Shown piece by piece: positions 38,701-51,288 of a stretch of DNA of 64,000 nt. Under the pieces are notes generated by a model, which was given only the letters and a program-made list of their open reading frames with translations, was not told the DNA's origin and made no database searches. Source of the stretch: Homarus americanus (taxonomy: Eukaryota > Arthropoda > Malacostraca > Decapoda > Nephropidae); NCBI RefSeq assembly GCF_018991925.1, contig NW_024736071.1, positions 8,843,009-8,907,008 on the forward strand. Reading direction: 5' to 3'. The first letter of the stretch is position 1; each line of letters opens with the position of its first letter. Both the position numbers and the translations under genes were made by a program.

Positions 38701-40100
38701 ATTACACCCTACCACCACAATGAATCTCACCACTGCTACAATAAACATTACCCACCACCACAACCACCAACAAAATAACCCTCACCACCACCACCACCAC
38801 AATAAACATTACCACCACCACAACCACCAACAAAATATCCTCACCACCACCACGATACCTCACCACCACCGATACACCTCCACCACCACCACCACCAGCA
38901 GTGCCATACCTCTACTCCCCACCACCAAACATCACCACCACATCACCACTACCACCGCAGAAACACTTCACCACCACCACCACCACATCTCACTGCTACC
39001 ACTGCAATGCATCTCAGTACCACACTTCACCACTTTCAAACAATACACCTCCACCACTAACAAATACACTTCTCCACCACCACCCACCACACCTCACAAT
39101 ACCCTCACCACCACCATCACAATACCTCACCACCACCATCACATTACACCTCACCACCACCACAATACACCTCACCACCACAACAATACACCTCACCACC
39201 ACACCACCTCCACCACCATCCTATACACCTCACCCACCCACCATACACCTCCACACCACCACTATACACCTCACCACCACCACCTCACCACCATCACCAA
39301 CCTCCACCACCACCACAATACACCTCACCCACCACCACTATCCACATCACCCACCACACCTCACCACCACCACCACATCTCCTGCTACCACTCATGCATC
39401 TCAGTCCACACACACTTTCAAACAATACACCTCCACCACTAACAAATCCTTCTCCACCACCACCATACACCTCACCACCACCATCACAATCACCTCACCA
39501 CCACCATCACAATACACCTCACCACCACCATCACTACACCTCACCACCACCACACCTCCACCACCACAATACACCTCACCACCACCACAATCACCTCCAC
39601 CACCACTACAATACACCTCACCACCACCACTATACACATCACCGCCACCACGATACACCTCACCACCACCACCACCACACCACACACCTCACACCACCAC
39701 CACACCTCACCACCACCACCTTACACCTCCCACCACCTACCTCACCACCACCACTACATCACCGCCACCACGATACACCTCACCCACCACACCACCACAC
39801 CTCACCACCACCACCACCTCCACCCACCACCACTATACACCTTACCACCACCTCACCACCACCACCACCACACACCTCACCACCACCACCACACCTCCAC
39901 CACCACCACCATGCACACAAACACCACCACCACCACCACCACCACCACCACCACCACCACCACCACCATACCTCACCACCACCCAATATCCACCACCACA
40001 ATGCGGTGTCATGCCCACCACCATGCTTCACCACCACCACCACCACAATACACTACCACAACCACAATACATCTCACCACCACACTTCACCATCACCACA
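38701..40100. repeat. Array subfamily CACCACCACCACAATACACCT
   Basis: Continuation of the CACC array in which the spacer motif changes to AATACACCTC and TATACACCTC. It includes a pure (ACC)n at about 39920-39967 and a duplicated non-repetitive block (38986 and 39376). Confidence 0.9.
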
Positions 40101-40229
40101 CCTCAACTCTTCTCCTGTCCCCCACGATGGAATGGGTAATGACCATACGCATTTTAATTTACCAACACATTTATATTGGGCAAATGACGCACATTACTGG
40201 TGATGGCGGGTAATGAAAGAGCAAAAATT

Positions 40230-40431
40230 GATTTGCAGGTACCTCACTCCCCTCCCCCTCCTCCCCTCTCCCCTCCCCTCCCCTCCCCTCCCTCCTCCCT
40301 CCTCCCCCATCGCCAGAGTTAAGTTACAATACAATAATGTAATCAGCTTGAGACTGTGGTAATACCTGGATGTTTGCTAAGTGCATTCTCGTAGTGGTAG
40401 TAGTAGTTATGTAGTTGTAGTAGTAGTAGTT

Positions 40432-40472
<41 letters not shown>

Positions 40473-40797
40473 GACTGTTTAATACCTGGGTGGTTACTTA
40501 TATATTACGATATTTAGGTAATGAAATGCTGGTGAAGGCGTGCAAAGGGGGTTGAAACTATAAAAAGTAGTAGCAGTAGTAATAGTAGTAGTAGCAGGAG
40601 AAGCAGTAACAGTAGCAGTAGTAGCTTGATATGTGTTTCCGGTTGTCTCCATCCTCCTCGACGTCCCATCCTTTTTCATCCTCTTATAACTTATATATTT
40701 CCATAATCGTTTTTTTTTTTGCTATTTCATTTATTATATATGTTTTTTCATTCGTTACTAAAATAGCTAATCGGGCAATTCTCATGCCATGATTATC
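40230..40797. repeat. CCCCTCCC tract and (TAG)n microsatellites
   Basis: A C-rich CCCCTCCCCT run at 40245-40310, then (TAG)n at about 40391-40470 and a degenerate GTAGCAGTA tract at 40565-40625. The rest is unique AT-rich DNA. Confidence 0.85.
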
Positions 40798-40969
40798 TTA
40801 TTTTATCTCTCCTTCTCCCTGTATGTTTATATATTCATTCGTTACTTCACGTGCATATTCCACAAGCAGTTCTTCGATGCAAATATCACTACACCTGCTT
40901 TGACATTTTCTCTCTAATAAATAATATAACTCACTAGAATCAGTTCCAAAATCTGTCCGACAAACAGCA

Positions 40970-43012
40970 GACAAACAACAGCCAGACAAACAACAGCCAG
41001 ACAAACAACAGCCAGACAAACAACAGCCAGACAAACAACAGCCGGACAAACAACAGCCAGACAAACAACAGCCAGACAAACAACAAGGGCAAACAACAAC
41101 CAGACAAACAACAGCCAACAAACAACAGCCAGACAAACAACAGCCAGACAAACAACAGCCGACAAACAACAGCCAGACAAACAACAGCCAGACAAACAAC
41201 AACCAGACAAACAACAGCCAGACAAACAACAGCCAGACAAACAACAGCCAGACAAACAACAGCCAGACAAACAACAGCCAGACAAACAACAGCCAGACAA
41301 ACAACAGCCAGACAAACAACAGCCAGACAAACAACAGCCAGACAAAACAACAACAACAGCCAGCAGCCAGACAAACAACAGCCAGACAAACAGCAGCCAG
41401 ACAAACAACAGCCAGACAAACAACAACCAGACAAACAACACCAGACACAAACAACAGCCAGACAAACAACAACCAGACAAACAACAGCCAGACAAACAAC
41501 AACCAGACAAACAACAGCCAGACAAACAACAGCCAGACAACGCAGCCAGTCAAACTGCAGCCAGTCAAACAACAGCCAGACAAACAACAGCCAGACAAAC
41601 AACAGCCAGACAAACAACAGCCAGACAAACAACAGCCAGACAAACAACAGCCAGACAAACAACAGCCAGACAAACTGCAGCCAGTCAAACTGCAGCCAGT
41701 CAAACAACAGCCAGACAAACAACAGCCAGACAAACAACAGCCAGACAAACAACAGCCAGACAAACAACAGCCAGACAAACAACAGCCAGACAGCGCAGCC
41801 AAAAAGTCAAACCAGACAAACAACAGCCAGACAAACAACAGCCAGACAAACAACAGCCAGACAAACAACAACCAGACAAACAACAGCCAGACAAACAACA
41901 ACCAGACAAACAACAGCCAGACAAACAACAGCCAGACAAACTGCAGCCAGTCAAACAACAGCCAGACAAACAACAGCCAGACAAACAACAACCAGACAAA
42001 CAACAGCCAGACAAACAACAACCAGACAAACAACAGCCAGACAAACAACAGCCAGACAAACAACAGCCAGACAAACAACAGCCAGACAAACTGCAGCCAG
42101 TCAAACAACAGCCAGACAAACAACAGCCAGACAAACAACAGCCAGACACTCAAACAACAGCCAGACAAACAACAGCCAGACACACAACAACCAGACAAAC
42201 AACAGACAAACTGCAGCCAGTCAAACAACAGCCAGACAAACAACAGCCAGACAAACAACAGCCAGACAAACAACAGCCAGACAAACAACAACCAGACAAA
42301 CAACAGCCAGACAAACAACAGCCAGACAAACAACAGCCAGACAAACAACAGCCAGACAAACAACAGCCAGACAAACAACAACCAACAAACCAGACAAACA
42401 ACAGCCAGACAAACAACAGCCAGACAAACAACACAGACAAACAACAGCCAGACAAACAACAGCCAGACAAACAACAGCCAGACAAACAACAGCAGACAGA
42501 CAAACAACAGCCAGACAAACAACAGCCAGACAAACAACAGCCAGACACACAAACAACCAGACAACAGCAACAACCAGACAAACAACAAGACAGCCAGACA
42601 ATGACCAGACAACAACAACAGACAGAAACAACAGCCAGACAAACAACAGCCAGACAAACAACAACCAGACAAACAACAGCCAGACAAACAACAGCCAGAC
42701 AAACAACAGCCAGACAACAAACAACAGCCAGACAAACAACAACCAGACAGAAACAACAGCCAGACAAACAACAGCCAGACAAACAACAGCCAGACAAACA
42801 ACAGCCAGACAAACAACAGCCAGACAAAACAACAAACCAGACAAACAACAGCCAGACAAACAACAACCAGACAAACAACAGCCAGACAAACAACAGCCAG
42901 ACAAACAACAGCCAGACAAACAACAACCAGACAAACAACAGCCAGACAAACAACAACCAGACAAACAACAGCCAGACAAACAACAACCAGACAAACAACA
43001 GCCAGACAAACA
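40970..43012. repeat. Minisatellite, 15-bp unit CAGCCAGACAAACAA, about 2.04 kb
   Basis: About 135 units of CAGCCAGACAAACAA. The main variants are CAACCAGACAAACAA and a CTGCAGCCAGTCAAA form. The consensus has no stop codon in any of the six frames and its length is a multiple of three, so indels merely move between open frames. On the minus strand an 809-codon frame (43227 to 40798) crosses the whole array as five-residue repeats (SGCCL, WLLFV or AVVCL by frame), with unique tails of about 70 and 55 residues. I see no promoter, start context or homology arguing that it is expressed. Confidence 0.96.
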
Positions 43013-44121
43013 GATAGATAAACTACACCCAGACAGACAGTCATCAAGAACATACAGACCCACGGTAAAAAGACAGATGGACACACACACAGACAAACTG
43101 GATTATTAACCAGAACAATTGCTTCAAAGAATAAGACATTGCTGGCAAATTCTTCCAATTTCATACAATTACGGAGGCGACATGCAGGAGAGCTTATCCT
43201 CCTGCAGCTGCCTGGGTTTACCGCCACTATTCCAGGTGTAAGTCGGTCAAAAGTGTGATTTATCTATAGGTTAACGTGCCAGGTGTCTCAACGCTCACAT
43301 GTACTGTATATAAGTAACATACCTCATAAGGTCATCTTAAAGGCCAGGTAACAATTAAAGAACATAATGAATACCTGAAACAGAAATTGTGGAAGATTTT
43401 CGTTGTTCTCGTTTAAATTTACGACAGCAGTGAAAGCTATTAAGTCTTGAATTATATATAAACAATTAGAAATTATCGTCTCTGGTAAACAGCGGAGAAA
43501 GTAGAGAAGCAATCGTGGCGTTGATAACATGTTTGGAAATTGTATTATCTGGATAAGTCACTCTAACCATCATATGAAATATCACAAAAATAAACAAAAT
43601 TATCTGAGTTGAGAAACGCAATCGAGAGATATTTTTTCCACCTCGTCAGATTTCTATAAGTGAAAACACAGGCTTACGAGGTTTCAATTTGGGGAGACTA
43701 CAAGTTAGGTTCTTTTTCTATTTTCACAGTCTTAAAAATCTTAATAAGAATTCAATATTACCAGTTATTGTAAATTTACAGATAATGGATTTTTAGGAAA
43801 ATATTGTAACCAACAAAAATTTGAAACCAAACTCAATAAAAACCATTAAAGAACAATTGCCCCGAACATAGGAAGGGAAATCTGCGTGACATACATGAAT
43901 CATAAGCATTTTTTTTCAGTTCTTCTTGTAAGGATATTTTCAGGGATGTAGACACGCCATTACCTGTCATCTAAACCACAGGAGGAATCTTTACAATGAC
44001 ACAACATGTACCAGTGGCCCACGTGTTGGAAGGTGTGCGTATACAGTACATTATACATAACAAATAAAGTCGAGGCCATGAGCAATTGTATGTTCCTTTA
44101 CACATACAAAAATACATAATG
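43013..44121. other. AT-rich unique DNA, no recognised feature
   Basis: About 1.1 kb with only short open frames. Confidence 0.6.
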
Positions 44122-44157
<36 letters not shown>

Positions 44158-44170
44158 ACACACACACACA
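44122..44170. repeat. (CA)n microsatellite
   Basis: About 24 CA units with one CCCA interruption. Confidence 0.95.
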
Positions 44171-44258
44171 AACCAACACGCCCAGGCTAATACACTCTTT
44201 CACACAAACACTAATGATTCAGTTCATTGATTTACAAAGTTGGAGTAAATTCTATAAC

Positions 44259-44316
<58 letters not shown>
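44259..44316. repeat. (AAT)n microsatellite
   Basis: About 19 AAT units. No LINE end adjoins it. Confidence 0.95.
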
Positions 44317-44751
44317 GTGTCAACATCAGACCTCCACAACATAATGAGATAATTCCTCTATAATCCCTAGTGTACCTGACGGTCTCTATTGTAATATTCT
44401 AATTCACTTTTTGATGAAACTCGAATGTTTACCTGAATCACAAGTGGTATTTCGGATCCACTCCAAAATGTGTGTTTATGGCTCCGGTGATGGACTAAAA
44501 AAATATTGGGTGTAATTTGGAAACTTCATTCTTTTATTTATTTAATTCAGAAGTAGCAGTAGTGGTACACCTGTCGAGAATAATACAGGTATAGGTATAA
44601 ATACAGGTACAGAGATAGATTAGTAGAGGTACAGGTCCAAATACAAGTACAAATATAGATTTTTCAAAATGATTAGATTAGGATATGGATTCAAGAGAAA
44701 CCTGGTTCAAAATGTTCCGTGAGAATTTATCAATGGAAGAAGTCGTAACTA

Positions 44752-44792
44752 ATAATAATAATATTAATAGTAGAAGTAGTAATAATAAAAAA

Positions 44793-44877
<85 letters not shown>

Positions 44878-44880
44878 TAC
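44752..44880. repeat. (AAT)n microsatellite, interrupted
   Basis: AAT units with AGT and AAA interruptions over about 130 bp. Confidence 0.93.
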
Positions 44881-47090
44881 TTCTAATAATAATATCCAAA
44901 AAATATTAATAATAATATGCAGCACCACGTTAAGTGAACCACAGAGGGCAGTAGCAGCAGCTCTCACAAGTTCCAGGTCGGTTATTCTCGTAATATGAAG
45001 GACGTGAATAAGTCACGCTCACGATACATAAATTCATTTTACCTGCGCAATAACATTAATAATTACATCATCTTGGTATGTTTTTCTTCAACCATAAAAC
45101 ATGCAACAGTACAAAGTAATTTCCAAGATTTTTCAAATTACAGACTCGCTTCAAGGGGATTCGTGTACCAGTCACATTCATCCCCTAACATTTTAATAAC
45201 ATTGGATTGTAATGTTGCTGAATGTTATCAGTACGCAAGGGAATGTAAAAAAATTTCTGGGATTCTGAAATGTTTCGTGTTTGTGTGTGTGTGTACATTC
45301 GTCCCCTCCTAGAGATTAAAACTAACATTACAATAACATTGGATCGTAATGTACACTAGACGGGATGAGAGTGTTTCTATGGGATTAGGAATGTTTATAG
45401 ACTCGTTTATGCTAATATGAGTGGATGAAGGTATGATTAAGATGATTCTCTGTGTAGTATAAGATGTGATTGGAATGATTAAATGCGTGGATTAAACTGG
45501 GACAATAATAATAATATAATAATATATTCAGTAAAATTGTCATAAATGTTTACAATTGGATAAGTATGTATATAACCTACACAGTTATACTGTGCGGTTC
45601 AGCATGAATATACTGTACAAAATGTAGGTATACGGTGCACGTTAGGCCATGGGAGCACTGTGTACAGTTTCTTGTGTGCCCAGACAGTGCAGGTAAACAA
45701 CAATAGTAAACAGCAAGGTAACTTGACCAAGGTTAGCCGACAAAGTTGTCAGGTGCTTATATCCAGATTGGGTCGATTCTCTGATGTACTACAATTAATA
45801 TTGGGACGATTCTCCGAGAGGATAAAGGAAGTTAGACCGGTGAATTATACCGAACAATAGATACAAGCGGAGGCCAGTACACATCATACCCGGGGCACAA
45901 GCTAACCTAGGGCAGTGTACGAGTATATCTACTGTATAAACTGACTTGTGCTAGGACGTACCCTGGGGTCGTTTGTATACAAATGTGACCTAATACACCG
46001 ATTGTATAATCTTTCAAGAATTGTTAAGTTGGTAAATACAGAGTTTAGGTGATTCTCGGAGCAGTGGCACACAATACGTATCGTCAGAGGGAGAATAACC
46101 TAAGTGTTATTATGTAATTTGGGGTCGTAAGGTCCAAATTTAGCTCGAGGGAGTAATTCTGGGAAGTTGTGTGGAGTCGTCGCCAATAAATGCTGTGGTC
46201 AGGCGAACCTTTAATTTGTGTTTAAACATTCAGACTTTAACTCACTGTAAAACTCACGACTGTCACTCACGCAACCTTGTCCAGACGAGATTTCCCTCTA
46301 ATGGTGCACCTGAAGCTCACCGGCTCAAAGGTTAATAATTTTTGCCCCCTTAAGTGGTAATGGAAGATCGTGATCCAGGAACAGTGCAGTGATAATAATT
46401 TGTATATCATCTCACTAGCCATCGTTCTGCCACTGGATTACCTAAATTTACCCCACGGATCCTCAAAGATTTCGAAGGATTATATTTTGTTCTCGTAATT
46501 GACACTAAGAATATTTATTTTTCATTTAGGTACTCTTTTCGAGATAGTGCCCGCCGCATGACTAGGACTGGTACAGGAAAAGGCAGGTGAGCTCGACCAC
46601 AGAACGGTAGAATCGCTTGCTTGTCTCGTGTATAATATTTACTTCATCCTGACCGTCATCTTCATGTTGTGAGCGTATATGAGGCAGTAGTCACCTTCCT
46701 TCATCACTGTTTATAGATCAAATATCTACGAATCTTTGTGAATCAGGGGCCTTGGTCCTCACATTCGGTACTGTCATGGTCTTGTATCCTCTTTCCCTAA
46801 AAAACATATTCACGATTCTAGAGCCAAAACGAGTCATCCGGAATAAAAATAAATAAAAAAAAATAAATTAAAAAATAAACGGAATTCCTCTCTGGCAGGG
46901 AAAAGTCTCGGGAAAGTTAATGCATCACGTTTAATTGCTGAAAACACCTGCACTCTTTCACCACAGCCTTCGGCTACCTTAAGAAGAAGAAGAAAGAAAA
47001 GAAGGAAGGAAAGTATTGTAGGATGATGATGATGATGAGTATGATATCCCTGGCACGAAATTCTTCCTTGTTCCTCATCCTTGGAGAGGG
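44881..47090. other. Low-repeat unique region, no gene recognised
   Basis: About 2.2 kb with balanced composition. A block with AATAACATTGGATTGTAATG occurs near 45190 and again, diverged, near 45331. I checked the open frames at 44995-45312 and 45660-45860 and recognise no family. Any exon here would need transcript evidence. Confidence 0.55.
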
Positions 47091-47095
47091 CGATG

Positions 47096-47160
47096 TGCGC
47101 GCCATCTATTGAGCACCAGAATTACTACAGTATGCGCACCATCTATTGAGTATCACCGCT
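47096..47160 (-). promoter_or_regulatory. Tandem pair of CTCF-like motifs (37-bp repeat)
   Basis: GCGCGCCATCTATTGAG (from 47097) and GCGCACCATCTATTGAG (47134-47150) are two copies of a roughly 37-bp repeat that also shares TACTACA. On the minus strand the first reads CAATAGATGGCGC, matching the CTCF core YAGRKGGCGC. The second has one change in the core. The match is to a remembered consensus only. Confidence 0.35.
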
Positions 47161-47598
47161 ACTACACTATGGATAACAACTCGCCCCGCCTGAATTATTG
47201 TACGGTAACGATCTAGCCGGGAGCTCTAGATGCCCCGGACTAGATGAAATATTAAGAGGCTATTGACAATAATGATTTCAGGAGGCACGTCGTTTTGAAT
47301 TAGTTGTATCCACATAGTCCCTCACCTCTGCAGGGGTGGGCGAAGTGGGTTGCGGCCCGTGAATTATAAATTAAAGGAAATGTTTGAGGATGTAAAGACC
47401 CCCATTTCGGGAGAGAAACATACAAAACACCGAGATGAAATGTGTTAGTTTCGACAGGCGAGTATTCTTAACACGTAAAGCACCCCGAAGGAGCAAACAC
47501 ATTTATTTTCCTCTCCAGTACGACGCTAATTTAATATAGGCAAAGATTATTCGAGTATATATAAATGTTCAAGTAACCACTTCTCCGTGACCGTAATT

Positions 47599-47614
47599 AT
47601 AGGTGGCGCCGCCT
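47599..47614. promoter_or_regulatory. CTCF-core-like near-palindrome
   Basis: ATAGGTGGCGCCGCCT matches YAGRKGGCGC on the + strand. Its right half is nearly the same on the minus strand. Confidence 0.3.
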
Positions 47615-47952
47615 GTGAGCAGAGTGGAACACTACAACAAAAACATTCAGACATGGCGTCATCACGGTCCTGTCAATTAGAATAATGGTTAATATACTGT
47701 AGAGCAGTCAGAAAATAAATAACAAATGGCGTTCTCTCCCCAATACAAACACTTTGGCTGTGTCTTTTTGTTAGTCGAACAATGTTTTGGTGATGTAAGT
47801 AAGTGCTGGTAAGTAAAACCAGGAGTCATAGTACTATTTGAAAGGAACTACTACAGTACTTGTATTTTTGTTTCATTGTATAAATCTTTATCCTAGATTT
47901 ATGTGACAATATCTAAATAACATCGTGTAAACATAGCAGATGCCTTCCTGGA

Positions 47953-48003
47953 TGACGTCATTTCCGTCACCAGAGGGCAAAACCCTTATAAAGTTTCTTA
48001 ATG
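47953..48003 (+). promoter_or_regulatory. Candidate promoter: CRE, CTCF-like motif, TATA
   Basis: TGACGTCA at 47953-47960, TCACCAGAGGGCAA at 47967-47980 (12 of 14 positions of the vertebrate-type CTCF consensus) and TATAAAG at 47997-48003. CRE to TATA spacing is about 37 bp, as in many cAMP-responsive animal promoters. No downstream gene is seen; the next recognisable unit is a Tc1-like fossil on the opposite strand. Confidence 0.35.
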
Positions 48004-48239
48004 TTTGATCGTTTACTCCACCATAGAACAAACAAAATTCACTATGGAAGCAACGCAACGTATTAGTAGGATATGTTATGAAGTGACAAAAAATGAACAT
48101 AATGAATTTAGACATTTCACCACACTCCGACCAATGGAGCAGGGGGGTGTGCTGAACCCATCTGTGAACTGACAAGACCAAATAATTAAAACATTTGTTT
48201 TCAAATGTTCATAAACGATGTCAAATAACTGGTGTGATT

Positions 48240-48872
48240 TCCAGTAGCCTAGACACTACTCTTGGCAGCGTCGAGGTGATATGACCTCCCACTCCTGGAC
48301 CAGAGTTTGCTGGGTGTGACTCTACTGCCACTCTTTAGGATATGGCCTAAACATTTTCTAATGGACTGATGTTTGGGTGATTTCCTTGGCTAGTATATTG
48401 TTGCGGTTCTCGCTTACTGTTCCAGGAAGTCCACCACACCTGAAATGTGCTCTGGATGAACACTATCTTGCACCAGAATGAATCTGACACCTGCTGCACC
48501 AACAATAAACCATATGACAGATGTTATATCTCGTCCCAACACCTCAGGGCTGTCAGTGTACAGTCACGGTCAAAGGTTCGCTCCCCGTGGTGAAACTGAG
48601 TCACGGGAGTGAGTCTCCGAACTTACTTAACCTGGCTTGCGTATAGTGAGGTTGTGCTGTTTTATTTCATTTGGGGTCGATGCTGCCTCAGTTTGGGTGG
48701 GAGCGAACTGGTGACCCCGACTGTACCTATGACAGTCAGCTGAGATCCGTCTGTCCGTAGCTGTCAGTTTCAACAGTATTGACGTCTCCAGACTGTGGCT
48801 CTCCCTCTGACGTCTCCACACCTTTACTCATCTGTCATGAATCGATACTGTAAATGGACTCTCATCTGTGTA
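48240..48872 (-). pseudogene. Tc1/mariner-family transposase fossil
   Basis: Decayed DDE transposase read on the minus strand across several frames. At 48841-48869 it has TDESPFTVS, matching the first-Asp block TDESRF of Tc1-like enzymes, followed after one stop by KVWRRQRE, matching RVWRR.GE. At about 48420-48480 it has FILVQDSVHPEHISG, corresponding to the second-Asp block with QDNARPH. At about 48288-48313 it has QTLVQEWE, as near the Tc1 C-terminus. Order and spacing fit the family. Frameshifts and stops separate all blocks, so it is inactive. The open frame 49287-48862 may include its N-terminal region, but I could not recognise the helix-turn-helix part. No terminal inverted repeats were found. 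Confidence 0.7.
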
Positions 48873-49767
48873 CAGTATAGGTCTGAGTGATGCACCTGAC
48901 GAGCTTAATGTTCATGAGCACACTCCTCCCTGGTGAGCTGCAGTCAACCGTGGCTCTCGTGTCCTCGTCATGGAAACAATCTCTCACTCTGGTCTCATAG
49001 TTACACTTCACTTCCCTCACAAAAATCAATTTCCAAGGAACGAACTGTACCCGGGTGAATCCGACGAGACCAGATTGATTAGTCAACTGCCAGGCATGTA
49101 CGGCCTCGTCGTGGTCCTCGAGTGGCGACTGCAATGTTAAAGCAGTTGTCGAACAACGAAAAAAATGAGTAGTTCTTGAATTTGCATAATAAGAGGTTAA
49201 AAAACGTGAGTTCTTCATAATTTTATAAGAGATGCTTAGCGAGCCTCTAGTACACCACGCACGGACTCCATCATCCTGGCGACACATGTCCGAGAGACTA
49301 CCTGATGCTACAGTATCTTGTTTATCATCGGTGAGGAAAAAGTAATAAATTCATCATAAAACAATTTTCAAATGTTCGGCTTGTTCCGTGTGTCCTTACT
49401 CCCGCACGTCCCTGTTAGTCATTTCCTTTATTTTATTTACTATTACGTAGCTCCTCTATAACTCTTTTATTTACTTTATTTCAAAGAGGAGGAAAGTAAG
49501 GTACTAGCCCAGCCTGCAATCGGTCACATTCACTCAATTTCACGTTCTTTTTGAAGGAAGTGGTGACATTTCAAGTCGTATATGACTAACAAAGGCGTAG
49601 CTAGAATTTTTATATATTCACACACAATAGGGAGTTGGGGCCGGGATTAACACAGAGGAAAGTAAACAGGTCGACCTGTAAAAGGTGAGAGGTTGTGTGA
49701 ATGTTTGATGCTGTGTGTATGTATCACATAAACAGTCATGTTTCCCTACCTACAATATCCTATGAGG
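48873..49767. other. Unique DNA; possible N-terminal transposase remnant
   Basis: A 141-codon minus-strand open frame (49287-48862) abuts the Tc1 fossil and shares its orientation, but shows no recognisable motif. Confidence 0.4.
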
Positions 49768-49774
49768 GGTGACT

Positions 49775-49856
<82 letters not shown>
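49768..49856. repeat. (CT)n microsatellite
   Basis: About 44 CT units. Confidence 0.97.
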
Positions 49857-49860
<4 letters not shown>

Positions 49861-49987
49861 TCCCTCCTAAAAATATTACAAATATTAAACGTAAAGTTAA
49901 GTGCTAGATATAATAGATAGAGATAAATATATTTTGTCTTTATCTCAAATCCTGTGTCAACGTCCATCACTACAGTGCTGGCAATGG

Positions 49988-50252
49988 GAGAGAGAGAGAG
50001 AGAGAGAGAGATGGGAAAGTAAAGGAAACAAGAGGAACAAGACAATGACACAGAATGAGACAAAGGAAAGGAACAGAGATAAAAGATAAGGAAGGGCAAA
50101 TAGAGAGACATATGGTAAGACAAAGAAACAGGTAGACAGACAGACAGAAAATACTAAGAAAGATAACAGACAAATAGAGAAAAAACAGTGAAATAAAAAA
50201 ATGTAAAACGGATCGACAGAAAAAAGAAGAAAGATAATTAAAGAGCGAAAGT

Positions 50253-50290
<38 letters not shown>
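49988..50290. repeat. Purine-rich tract bounded by two (GA)n runs
   Basis: (GA)n at 49988-50011 and 50260-50289 flank degenerate ACAGA/AGAAA-rich sequence. The polarity is opposite to the (CT)n at 49768-49856. Confidence 0.85.
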
Positions 50291-50477
50291 CTGGTCGTCG
50301 TCCACCAGGCTCGTGTTATTGAAGGACACAAAAAGTGTACAGAATGTGTTTATGCATTTGTGAGGGAGTTTTCCATATTTCAGGGGATTTAGACATTTCG
50401 GATCTTTATGGGGAGTGAATTCCTGGATAATGTAGTTATGTTGATGTCTGGTCGCCACCTACTTTAGTCATTGGTTC

Positions 50478-50591
<114 letters not shown>

Positions 50592-50926
50592 ACTTAAATG
50601 TCAATACATACATATAATTATTTGAGGTGATAAATACATATGTATGCCTTGATACACATATAGATACATACTTAAGCGTTCATGTATATTGTTCCAAAAT
50701 ATGTTAACAGTATTTCTTTCATCAACAAGTTTATTCGAGAAGTTTATAATATAATAAATAGCGTCAAGGTATAGGACTATACTTAACCTGTCTTATTGAC
50801 GCATTCCTGATAAATATTACAAACAAAAACAAACTATGAAGTTGATCAGACTTTCCAATGCTGTAATGTTTCTTGTATAATTATAGTTTTCGTTATTTAT
50901 TCACGTTTGCCTGGAATAAAATTAGG

Positions 50927-50927
50927 C

Positions 50928-50974
<47 letters not shown>
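50927..50974. repeat. (AAT)n microsatellite
   Basis: About 16 units. Confidence 0.94.
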
Positions 50975-50976
<2 letters not shown>

Positions 50977-51208
50977 TTGTTTATTACCTCAGGCTGCAGT
51001 GTGTGTGTGATCTACAAGAACTCACTGCCCTCCTATTTACGTCTCCGTGATGTCGGGACCTCAGGTAAATGGCTCTTCCTCTATGTGTTTACGATAATTT
51101 ACACCTGTCCTCATGCTACCTGTTCTCGGGAGGCTCCAAGTGTCACGTGTGTATAGAGGAGATACAGACATAAAAGTGTTTCGTCTTATTTTCGGAGGAG
51201 TTGGTGTT

Positions 51209-51218
51209 GTGTGTGTGT

Positions 51219-51284
<66 letters not shown>
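51209..51284. repeat. (GT)n microsatellite
   Basis: About 37 GT units with one GTAT interruption. Unique DNA from 51285 to 51943 holds an 82-codon open frame (51414-51662) of no recognisable family. Confidence 0.96.

Positions 51285-51288
<4 letters not shown>

Noticed and set aside
40970..43012. CRISPR-like array of regular repeats
   Set aside because: The repeats are 15 bp, contiguous, and lack unique spacers; the context is eukaryotic. It is a minisatellite.
48862..49287. Independent 141-residue host protein
   Set aside because: It lies directly upstream of, and on the same strand as, the Tc1 fossil, shows no domain and is best seen as flank or remnant of that element.
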